The translations under genes were made by a program, and so were the position numbers. A stretch of 64,000 bases of DNA from Verrucomicrobiaceae bacterium (lineage in GTDB: Bacteria > Verrucomicrobiota > Verrucomicrobiia > Verrucomicrobiales > Verrucomicrobiaceae). The first letter of the stretch is position 1, and each line of letters opens with the position of its first letter. This document shows positions 24,551-33,200 of the stretch, one piece after another. The stretch is taken from NCBI GenBank assembly GCA_947466075.1, contig CANIBP010000006.1:62001-126000 (forward strand). Reading direction: 5' to 3'. Below the pieces are notes generated by a model, which had not been told where the DNA came from, searched no databases, and saw nothing but the letters and a program-made list of their open reading frames with translations.

Positions 24551-27500
24551 TCATTTCGTGTGGAACTCTTTGCTGGCGACCAGCGAGTGAACAAACGCTC
24601 GCAGGCCGAGCTTTTCCTTCTTCGCGGCGGCGAGCATATCCGCGATCAGCGGCTCGTCGCGGAAACCGGTGGGCCGGCCGAGGGCGTATTCGATGAGCGC
24701 TTCGCTAAAGCCGCGTGCGAAGTTGTCAGCGCGTGAGGCGATGATGTTGCGCAGCTCGAAGTAGTCTTTGAAAGCGGGGCCTCGGTGCAATTGGGCGCTG
24801 GCTTCGATGCTCCACGTCTTGCTTGCGCCTTTCACGGGTTTGCCCTTTTCGTCCATGACTTGATAGGTGTCTTCGGTGCGCCACTGACCGACGGCGTCGA
24901 AATTCTCCAGGCCGAAGCCGACGGGATCGATCTTGCGGTGGCAGCTCGCGCACTGCGCGTCTTCCTGATGCATTTGCAGGCGCTCACGCGTGGTGAGCAC
25001 TTTGCCGGCGAGGCGGGCGATTTGCGGCACGTTTGCGGGTGCGGGCGGCGGCGGATCGTTCATGAGCTTGCGCAGCACCCACGCACCGCGTTCGACGGGG
25101 CTGGTGCGCTCGCCGTTGCCGCCCATGAAGTGAATCGCCGCCATGCCGAGCAGGCCGCCGCGCGGTGAGTCAGCCGGCAGGCTGATTTTTTGGAACGCAT
25201 CGCCCTGCACGCCTTCGATGCCGTAGAAGTCGGCCAGCAGGTGGTTCACGATGATGTAGTCGGCTTTCAGCAGATCGGAGAGCGGCACGTTGTGCTGCAA
25301 CAGATGCGCAAAGGTGGCGAAGACTTCGTTTCGCGCGTTCAGCTTCGTGCTGTCGTCGAAGCGCGGATACATGGAACGATTGACCTGGAAGAAATCGATG
25401 CGGTCCATGCCCAGCCATTGATGCACGAAGCCCTGGACGAAATCCTGCGAGCGTTCGTCATCGAGCAGTCGCGTGGTCTGCGTGGCGAGGATGTCGGGTT
25501 TGGAGAGATCAGCGGCGAGCAGTTCCGCGTCCGGCGGGGCGCTCCAGAGGAAGTAGGAGAGGCGGTTGGCCAGTTCAGAATTCGACAAAAGAATGGGGAC
25601 AGAAGAATGGTTTTTAGAATTCTTATTCTTCTGTCCTAATTCTCCTGTCGATTGTTCCGGCGGGTGTCCCTGAGCGGTGATTTCCGCGAGATACAGAAAC
25701 ATCGGCGAGGCGAGCACGACGGAGAGCGTCTCCTTCAGCGCCGCGCTGTGCTTCGTCCCTGCTTTCCGCTGCGTGTCGTAAAGCGCGGCCAGCTTGTCCA
25801 CGAAGCTCGCGGGCGGCTCCATGCCACGAAATGCGGCGGCGCAAAAGCGCTGTAGCGCCGGTTTGATCTCGGTGACGGCACCCGTGTCATCCAGCGGAAT
25901 GCCCAGCGCGACGAGACCGGGCGCGGAGCCGACGGGAGCGCTCACGCGCTCGATTTCCATGTAGTCGATCCACAGCACAGCCTCGGGGCCGATGCCGTTG
26001 CGCTTCACAGCCTCGCTGCGTTTGCGTCCGCCTTCGTCGTTGTTGTCCCACGCGCCTTTTTCGCGAATGAAAAGCGTGCGGTCGCCGCCGTCGGTGATCG
26101 CCTTGGTCAGCGTGAAGGGCATCTCGACGATCTGCGGCTTCTCCATCGTGCCGGTGATTTCAAAAGTGGCGCGCACCATGCCATTGCGCGGATGCATGCC
26201 CATTTCGAGGAACTTCTGCTCTGGTCGCGCCTCCTTCGCGGCGGCGATGCGAACACGGAGGACAAACTCACCGCTCGTCCACTCGCCCGGCACCGGAAGT
26301 TGCATGAAGCCCAACGCCATCACCGCGGGATGTTTCGTCGGCGTGCCGAGATAAGCACCACGGTCGAGATGTGGTCGGCTCAGGTAGTATTCGTGATACT
26401 TCTGCCAGCCTTCGCCGAGCGCGTCGTTCGCCTTGTCCGCGTTATTCTCCAAGGTCTTGAAGCCAAAACTCTCCGGCGAGGGTGCACCTGGGATCTTGTC
26501 CCACGAGCGGCGGAAAATGGCGTCGGTTTTCAAGTTCTTGCGCAGCTCCGCGACCACCGTTGCATTCTCCGGCCTCGCCGCAGCATCGTTCACGGCTTTG
26601 ACCCACGCATTGGCATTCGCTCGCGCGTCGATCTGCTCCTTCACATACTTGCTGACCTTCTCGTTCGCCGTCTCGCATTCAAAGCGCACCTTGCTCACGC
26701 CCTTCGCCGTCACGCTGCCGACCTGGCGATTGTCGCCGATGCCAAACTTAACCAACTCCTCCGTCTTCGGCTTCTTGTTCGCCGTCTTGCGCTCGATCTC
26801 GATCCAATCCACCCAAATCGCCAACTCGGGGCCGATGCCGTTCTTGGTCTTGCCCGCGCCAAAAATCTCGCGCGTCCGCAGGTAGTGATCGTTCGTACCT
26901 TTCTCGCGGATGAAGATCGTGCGGTCATTGCGCTCGGCGTGCTCCTTCGTGAGCGTGAAGGGGATTTCGATGACTTCCGGCTGCTCGATCGTGCCGCTCA
27001 CTGCGTGCGTGCTCAGCGGCTGCCCATTGCGTGGATTTGTGCCGAACTCGATGTAGCGCCGCTCCGGCGTCGATTGTGGTGTGTGGCCCAGGCGCACGCG
27101 CACGGTGTAATCGCCAATCGGCCAGTTGTAAGGCACGAGGATCGGGAAATTGTCATTGCCGAGATCGCTGGCGCTGATGGTCAAATATGCGCCGGTGTCG
27201 AGATGCGGCTGCTTCAGGTAACGCTCGTGATAAGGACGCATGTAGCCCGTCCCCACCTTGGTGCCATAGCCCAGCGCGCGGTTCGCCTTGTCCGCGTTGT
27301 TCTCCACCGTCTTGAAGCCAAACTCCTCCGGCGCAGGCGCACCTTTGATTTTCACCCACTCGCGACGGAAAAAATCATCGCTCTTCACCCGTCCACGAAT
27401 CTCCGCCACGACCGCGGAATTCTCCGGTTTCGCCGCAGCATCCTCGACCGCCTTCGCCCACTTCGTCGCGCGGTCCAGCGCATCGAGCTGCTCCTGGTAG

Positions 27501-28150
27501 TTCTTGCGGATGCGCCCATTGTTTTCCTCCGTCTCGACATGCAGGCTGCGTTCCTCATTCGCCACGGCGGAGCGCGTGAACGCCTCCTCCAGCGCCTGAA
27601 GCCCGAGCGATTGATACTGCTCAAACTGGTTGGCCGACATGAAGAGGTTCTGTCCCGCCGTGTCGAAGCCACCCGTGCCCGTATCACTCGGCAACTCCGC
27701 CACATTGATCTCCACCCCGAGCAACTCGCGTAGCGTGTTCTTGTACTCTCGCCGGTTCAGCCGCCGCATGGTGATGACACCCTGCTGGTCATTCAGCGAG
27801 CGCCGCGCCGCGACCATGACATTCGACAGATCATCCAAGAAGTCCGCCTTGGCATCCTTGGATGGTTGCTTCTCATCCTCAGGCGGCATCTCACCGGAAT
27901 TCATCTGATTGAGCACCTTCTGCCATTTCTCGGCCGTTTCGACGTTCGTGATGGTGAACGGCAAATCGTCCACTCGAAACTTACCCTTTTGCTTCTCCGG
28001 GCCGTGGCAGGAGACGCAGTGCTCCTTGAACAAAGCACGATGTTTTTCCTGCATGACGACGCGTGGCTCGCTTTCGGCCGCATGGGCGGTCAGTTGTGCG
28101 ATGAGCAGGGCTGTGAAAATATGGGTGACGCGCATGAGTGAAGGCAACAT
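24551..28150 (-). CDS. DUF1592-type (DUF1587/1595/1592/1588/1585) cytochrome with internal duplication
   Basis: The 1199-residue exported protein has a signal peptide and an N-terminal cytochrome c motif CVSCH (45-49). DUF1587 starts near 128 (MRRLNRREYKNTLRELLGVEIN). Two homologous modules of roughly 220 residues follow, near 231-455 and 516-735, each with WxKAVxDAAAxPEN, GFKTxENNADKAN and LFIREKG-type blocks. DUF1595, DUF1592 (from about 857; NSELANRLSYFLWSAPPD), DUF1588 with CASCH (1067-1071) and DUF1585 complete the usual order. A palindromic element lies in frame just before DUF1592. I start at 28150; an ATG at 28135 (MRVTHIF) is equally plausible and also gives a signal peptide. The partner DUF1552 gene lies downstream. 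Confidence 0.92.
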   Translation of the reverse strand: MLPSLMRVTHIFTALLIAQLTAHAAESEPRVVMQEKHRALFKEHCVSCHGPEKQKGKFRVDDLPFTITNVETAEKWQKVLNQMNSGEMPPEDEKQPSKDAKADFLDDLSNVMVAARRSLNDQQGVITMRRLNRREYKNTLRELLGVEINVAELPSDTGTGGFDTAGQNLFMSANQFEQYQSLGLQALEEAFTRSAVANEERSLHVETEENNGRIRKNYQEQLDALDRATKWAKAVEDAAAKPENSAVVAEIRGRVKSDDFFRREWVKIKGAPAPEEFGFKTVENNADKANRALGYGTKVGTGYMRPYHERYLKQPHLDTGAYLTISASDLGNDNFPILVPYNWPIGDYTVRVRLGHTPQSTPERRYIEFGTNPRNGQPLSTHAVSGTIEQPEVIEIPFTLTKEHAERNDRTIFIREKGTNDHYLRTREIFGAGKTKNGIGPELAIWVDWIEIERKTANKKPKTEELVKFGIGDNRQVGSVTAKGVSKVRFECETANEKVSKYVKEQIDARANANAWVKAVNDAAARPENATVVAELRKNLKTDAIFRRSWDKIPGAPSPESFGFKTLENNADKANDALGEGWQKYHEYYLSRPHLDRGAYLGTPTKHPAVMALGFMQLPVPGEWTSGEFVLRVRIAAAKEARPEQKFLEMGMHPRNGMVRATFEITGTMEKPQIVEMPFTLTKAITDGGDRTLFIREKGAWDNNDEGGRKRSEAVKRNGIGPEAVLWIDYMEIERVSAPVGSAPGLVALGIPLDDTGAVTEIKPALQRFCAAAFRGMEPPASFVDKLAALYDTQRKAGTKHSAALKETLSVVLASPMFLYLAEITAQGHPPEQSTGELGQKNKNSKNHSSVPILLSNSELANRLSYFLWSAPPDAELLAADLSKPDILATQTTRLLDDERSQDFVQGFVHQWLGMDRIDFFQVNRSMYPRFDDSTKLNARNEVFATFAHLLQHNVPLSDLLKADYIIVNHLLADFYGIEGVQGDAFQKISLPADSPRGGLLGMAAIHFMGGNGERTSPVERGAWVLRKLMNDPPPPAPANVPQIARLAGKVLTTRERLQMHQEDAQCASCHRKIDPVGFGLENFDAVGQWRTEDTYQVMDEKGKPVKGASKTWSIEASAQLHRGPAFKDYFELRNIIASRADNFARGFSEALIEYALGRPTGFRDEPLIADMLAAAKKEKLGLRAFVHSLVASKEFHTK
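25584..25649. repeat. Palindromic repeat inserted inside the DUF1592 coding sequence
   Basis: Two 25-base arms (25584-25608 and 25625-25649) are inverted copies matching at 21 of 25 positions. They share the perfect block GGACAGAAGAAT/ATTCTTCTGTCC around a 16-base AT-rich spacer. The element is 66 bases long, so it keeps the reading frame. It encodes part of the odd segment GQKNKNSKNHSSVPILLSNS between the DUF1595 and DUF1592 regions. The other DUF1592 protein in the window (53089-55689) has no such segment. Confidence 0.65.
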
Positions 28151-28160
28151 GAGGTGAGGT

Positions 28161-28934
28161 CTAGAAACGCCCACCGTCCACCATGAACTGCTGTGCGGTG
28201 CAGGCGGCGCCATCATCGGCGGCGAGGAAGAGGACCATTTGAGCAAATTCATCCGGCATGATGCGGCGTTTGAGGGCCTGATCACGCATGGTGCCCGCTT
28301 CGCCTTCGGGCGACCACCATTTTGTGAGCTGGCGCTCCGTGGGCACCCAGCCGGGGAGCACGGTATTCACTCGCACTCCATGGGGGCCAAAGGTGCGGGC
28401 CATGGTGCGCGTGATGCCTTCCACAGCCGATTTGGCGATGGCGTAGCCGGGAAAGAAGTCCTCCTGCATCATGTAACTGCTGGAGCCGATGTTGATCACC
28501 GATCCGTGCTCAGCAGCGATCATCTGCGGTGCCAGCGCCTGGATGGCGAAGAAGTAATGCCGCAGGTTGGTGTTGATGCGGTTGTCGAAATACTCCGGCG
28601 TCATGTCCTGCCAGTCGTGGCGATCATCGTTGGCGGCGTTATTGACCAAAACGGTGACGCTGCCGAGATCGCGCACCGCCGCAGCACAGGCCGCCTTCAG
28701 TGCTTCGATGTCGAGCAGATCGACCTCGTAAAACAAAGGTGTGTGTACCGAACCCGCGTCGATACAGCGCTGAATCGTAGCCTTGGCATACGCGACGTTT
28801 TTATCCACAAAGGCCACGCGGCTGCCCTGGCGGGCGAATTGCTCCACCATGGCACTGCCGATGCCATCCGCACCTCCCGTGATGAAAACAGTGCGATCAA
28901 CGAGTGATGGATAACGGGCGTATTTCGGAATCAT
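28161..28934 (-). CDS. Short-chain dehydrogenase/reductase (SDR)
   Basis: This 257-residue cytoplasmic protein shows the classical SDR features. The cofactor-binding TGGADGIG is at 19-26, an acidic D at the end of strand 2 (FVDKN) suggests NAD preference, the NNAA motif is at 98-101, and the catalytic Ser (151-153), Tyr164 and Lys168 lie in SSSYMMQEDFFPGYAIAKS. The C-terminal VDGG ending is typical. It probably oxidises or reduces a sugar or polyol. It sits 10 bases upstream of the DUF1592 gene and 9 bases downstream of an SGNH hydrolase, so it is likely co-transcribed with both. It is the only clearly cytoplasmic enzyme in the 30-kb minus-strand block apart from the sigma factor. Confidence 0.93.
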   Translation of the reverse strand: MIPKYARYPSLVDRTVFITGGADGIGSAMVEQFARQGSRVAFVDKNVAYAKATIQRCIDAGSVHTPLFYEVDLLDIEALKAACAAAVRDLGSVTVLVNNAANDDRHDWQDMTPEYFDNRINTNLRHYFFAIQALAPQMIAAEHGSVINIGSSSYMMQEDFFPGYAIAKSAVEGITRTMARTFGPHGVRVNTVLPGWVPTERQLTKWWSPEGEAGTMRDQALKRRIMPDEFAQMVLFLAADDGAACTAQQFMVDGGRF

Positions 28935-28943
28935 GTGAAAGGC

Positions 28944-30155
28944 TCAATTGAGCAATAGATGGAAAACACGCAGTGCGGTGCCCGAGCCTTTCGCATCGTG
29001 ATCGGTGGCGAGGCAGACTTTGGCAGTGTGAGGGCCGGGTTTGAGGCTTTCGTCCAGGATCAAAGCCCACGGCAGATGCAGTCCTGCGCTCCAGTGCGTG
29101 AAGGTTTCGAGCTTGCGATACTCGCCGCCGTCGATGCTGAATTCGATCCGACCCGCATCGGGGCCTGCGGCGATGAAAAGACCGCAGCCGGTGCCGGTGA
29201 AACTGAACTCAAACTCGGCTCCAGGCTCCGTGCCGACGAGCGCGGGCACGTTCACAAAGCCAGCTCGTGTGCCTTTGCCGTCCACAGGCTTCCACGCCTG
29301 CTCCAGTGTGAAGCCTTTGATGATCTTCGCATCGGCGATGCTGCCGAGGCGGCCTTTGGCATAGCTTTGCGCATCGACCATCGAGGGAAGAGCATGAGGT
29401 TTCGCGGCATCGGCCAGAGGTTTGGCAAAAGCGGTGTCCAACATGCGGGCGATGCTGTTGGCGTAAAGCTGATGAACGAAATCAGACGGATGCAGTCCTT
29501 GGAAATCCTTGTCCCACGTGAATTCGCCTGCATCGATGCGGTCGGTGACTTCGAGCGCGAGATTCAGCGACGCATTGCCATACGCGGCCGCCACTTTCTC
29601 GTGCTGCGCGATGGAGGCGGGCACTTTACCCTTGTGGTAGTCATCCATGTGAGGCGGCATGACGAAGTGCATGTGAATGATGTCCGTGAGCGAATTCGCT
29701 TCGCGAGCATGACGCACCACGCCCTCCATGCCACGCAGCATCTGCTCGGGATGATCGGGGATGTTCGAGCTGTCATTCACCGCCGCTTCGGCAAAGAGCA
29801 AATCAACCGGCCCTTTCGACAACACATCGCGCTCCAAGCGGAATGCATGAGGCACGGAACCCATCGAACCGATACCCGCCGCGATGAACTCGAACTTCGT
29901 CTGTGGAAACTTCGCCTGGAAATACTTCATCACATGATCCCGCCAGCCACCACCGGCGGTGATGGAGCCACCGAGGAAGGCGACACGCCCCGTCTTCTCC
30001 CGCTCAAACTTGATCTGCGCGTTCGCTAGGCCGTCACGCAGTTCGAAGTAGTCGTGCCCTTTCAGAAGCACCTTCGGATCGTATTTCGTCTGCGCGGAAA
30101 GCGATGATGCAAACAGCAGCAGCGCGACGAGAGGCCGGTGGAGTGGTGGAGTCAT
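28944..30155 (-). CDS. Exported SGNH/GDSL-type hydrolase
   Basis: The 403-residue protein has a signal peptide (MTPPLHRPLVALLLFASSLSAQ) and an SGNH fold. Block I reads FLGGSITAGGGW (catalytic Ser64, with GGS in place of GDS). Block III is AAVNDSSN, and the catalytic His block is HPSDFVHQLYANSI. A beta-rich C-terminal domain follows (about 290-400). Family members are esterases that remove acetyl or other acyl groups from glycans. It starts about 80 bases downstream of the giant gene ending at 30239, separated from it by a palindromic repeat, and is followed 9 bases later by the SDR gene. Confidence 0.88.
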   Translation of the reverse strand: MTPPLHRPLVALLLFASSLSAQTKYDPKVLLKGHDYFELRDGLANAQIKFEREKTGRVAFLGGSITAGGGWRDHVMKYFQAKFPQTKFEFIAAGIGSMGSVPHAFRLERDVLSKGPVDLLFAEAAVNDSSNIPDHPEQMLRGMEGVVRHAREANSLTDIIHMHFVMPPHMDDYHKGKVPASIAQHEKVAAAYGNASLNLALEVTDRIDAGEFTWDKDFQGLHPSDFVHQLYANSIARMLDTAFAKPLADAAKPHALPSMVDAQSYAKGRLGSIADAKIIKGFTLEQAWKPVDGKGTRAGFVNVPALVGTEPGAEFEFSFTGTGCGLFIAAGPDAGRIEFSIDGGEYRKLETFTHWSAGLHLPWALILDESLKPGPHTAKVCLATDHDAKGSGTALRVFHLLLN

Positions 30156-30159
30156 GGAC

Positions 30160-30234
30160 GTAGCATAGGCTTTCTAGCCTGTGTTTTGGAGCTGTTATGA
30201 AGAGAATGCACACAGCCTAGAAAGGCCATGCTAC
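30160..30234. repeat. Imperfect palindrome with GTAG/CTAC ends (REP-like)
   Basis: Two 25-base arms (30160-30184 and 30210-30234) are inverted copies matching at about 22 of 25 positions, separated by 25 bases. The outer ends are GTAG and CTAC as in the element at 2285-2341, and the cores read GGCTTTCTAGCC and GGCCTTTCTAGG on the same strand orientation. The element fills the gap between the giant gene and the SGNH gene. It has the look of a dispersed repetitive palindrome and may form an mRNA stem-loop between the two genes. Confidence 0.65.
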
Positions 30235-30238
30235 GAGG

Positions 30239-33200
30239 TCACTTCACATGCAGCACTCCACGCATGATGATCGAGTGGCCTGGGAAGGAGCACATCAGAG
30301 GGTAGTCGCCGGGCGCGGTGGGCGTGGTGAACTCGATGACTTCTTCTTTGCCGGCGTCGAGCAGCTTGCTGTGCCAGATGATGTTTTTGTTCTCGGGGAT
30401 GAAGCCGGTTTCGAAGCCTTTCGCGCCCATGATGAGGGCTTGGTTGGCGATCTCGTCGATCTTGCCGGGCTGCACGAGCAGGAGGTTGTGCGGCATGAAG
30501 TCTTCATTCACAAAGGTGAGCTTCACTTTCTTGTTAGGCTTCACGGTGAGGTCCTTGACGTCATACATCATGCGCTCCTTAACGGTGGCGATGCGGATGG
30601 TGGTCAGCTCGGGTGTGTCACTGAGGATGCCGGACTTCTGGGTCTTCTCTTCCACATCACCGGCGATGACACCGCCATGGAACGAGGCTTCGACGTTATA
30701 CCATAGGTGCTGAATGACCTGCGCGGCATTGCGCGCATGAGGCTCGGGCGACTTCATGAGCTGGCCGAGGAGTTCGACGTTGCGGATGTTGTGCTGCGAC
30801 GAGAGCCAGAGGGCTTCGAGCAAAGGATGCGCGTCCTCTTTCTTGGTGGCGTCGAACTGCTTCACCCACGCTTTCGTGGCGGCGATGACCTCTTTGGAAT
30901 CACGTGAGCTGAGTTCGATGCGGGCACGCTGGCGGATGCTGTCGGTGGGGTGTTTTAACACATCGAGCAGCGCGGGGATGGGCTGGCCGGAGATGGCGAC
31001 AGGCTTCTGCAATTCGCGGCCGGTGGCGGTGATGCGGTAGATGCGGCCATGCGCGTGGTCGCGGTTTGGGTCGCGCACGTTGTGCTGCATGTGGCCGATG
31101 ATGACGTTGTGCCAGTCGGCCAAATACAGCGAGCCATCGGGCGCGAAGACGGCGTCGGAGGGACGGAAATTCTTGTCGCCACTCATGAGGAAGCCGCGCG
31201 ACGTTTCTTCCGTGATGGTGCCGTCGGCTTGCGTGACTTTGACGCTGAGTTCGTCGCCATTGGGCTCGCCCCAGACGGTGGCTTTGTCGCCATCGCGCTC
31301 CAGATGATACTCCTTCACACCGAGGAAACCGATGACGTTGCAGATCAAGAAGTCGCCCTGCATGTCGGCGGGGAAGTGCGTGCTGCTGACGATCTCGCTC
31401 GCGGTGACGGGACGCACTTCCTTCTTGAGCAGTTCATACATTTTGAAGCTACTACCCTCTGGCCGCACTTGATAGGCGCGACCGCCTGTGCCGTCGGTGG
31501 CGTAGTGATAGCCCCAGGAATCAAACGAGATGCCGTGTGGGTTTGGCGAGTTGTCAGCGTGCTTTGAAATGGTGAAGCGGCGCGGATCAAAGCGATACAT
31601 GGCGCTCGATGTGGCCTGAAGCGCAGGGCCCCACGGGTGCTCGTGGTTGTGCTGCATGAAGACTCCGCTCTGCCAGTAGATGCCGCCATCGGGGCCGTAG
31701 ATGAGGTTGTTCGCGCCGTGATGTGTGTCGGACGAATCGAGACCCTGGAGCATGATGATGCTCACGTCGGCTTTGTCGTCGCCGTCGGTGTCTTTGAGGA
31801 AGAGGATCTCGCTCTGGCGAGTGACGAGCACGCCGCCGTTCCAGAACTCAAAGCCCAGCGGGTTGTTCACCTTGGCGAACTCGGTGACGCGGTCAGCTTT
31901 GCCGTCGTTGTTGTCATCGTGGACGATGAGCAGCGCGTCTTTGCTTTCCTTTAATGGCTCCCACTTCGGATAGTCGGCCCACGCAGCGACCCAGAGGCGG
32001 CCTTTGACATCGAACTGAATCTGAACGGGATTCGCGATCTGCGGGAACATCACTTCGTCGGCAAAGAGATGCACTTCGAAGCCCTTCTTCACGGCCATGT
32101 GCTTGATCGCTTCTTCGCCACTGACGTAAGTGAGCAAGCCTTCCTTCACCGCGCTGCTGCTCTTGCTGCCGCCGCCGACATTCGACTTCACGGGGATGGG
32201 CTTGGGCACGTTGCTGTCGTCGATCTTCTTGTCGCCACCGTTGATGCGCGCCCACACGCGCTCATCGCGATTCGCGGTCATCACGTCGAGCATCGACAGC
32301 TCATGCTGCAACACGACGCCATTGGTCTGGCCATCGCTGAAGCTCAGTGTCGAGCGACTGCCCCACACGTCATTGCCGTCCGAGGCATGGTAGCGATGAT
32401 ACCAATGCGTGCTCTTATCGACCACGGCCTCACGCAGTGGCTCCATCGAAGCCGAGGCCGTCACTTGCTTGCCGAGTAACCCCTTCGCGATCACTTCCGC
32501 TAGCTGGCGCTCACCCTCATCGGTGAGATGCACGCCATTGATCGTGAGCGGTTCCTTCGAAGCTTTAAACATCTCAAGCGACGGATGATACAGATCCACA
32601 AACGCCACACCCGCTTCCTTCGCCGCTGCTTCCGTGGCTTTGGTGTAAGCCTCAAGCTGCGCGTTATGCGCCTTGCCGTCGGGGACGTTGGCGTTGCGCG
32701 TGTCTTCATGCGCGATGGGGCTGAAGAGAACGATGCGCGGGAACGATTTGCCATTCGGCTTCGTGCCGCGCGTCTTCTTCACGAACTCAATGAGCTGCGC
32801 TTTGTATTCTTCCGGCTTGTTGTCATACGACTCGTTATAACCAAAGAAGCCGAACACGACATCCGCCTTCACATGCTGCAAGTAAGTCACCATCGAGATC
32901 TGACCTGGACTGCGCGGATACGAATTCGGGCGGTCGCCGCTGGTGCTCATGTTGCGGAAGCGCACGTTCTGCTCAGGTAGCGCGCTTTGAAGAACTGTCT
33001 CCATCCAGCCATCGTGCTGCATGCGCTCTGGCAAACCGTTGCCGAGGATCGCCACGGTATCGCCTTTGCTGAACGCGAAGGGCATCGGGTCCTTGTAGCC
33101 CACAGGCACATCGGCGAGCGGTGGCTCTGGCGGGCCGGAGGGAGCGGACCTCTTGCCACCGCCAGATGATCCCTTCTCAGCCGGTTTGCCGGGCTTACCG

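Noticed and set aside
26192..27733. A 513-codon plus-strand frame opposite the DUF1592 gene
   Set aside because: It is antisense to conserved modules, including the internal duplication, and shows no protein signature.
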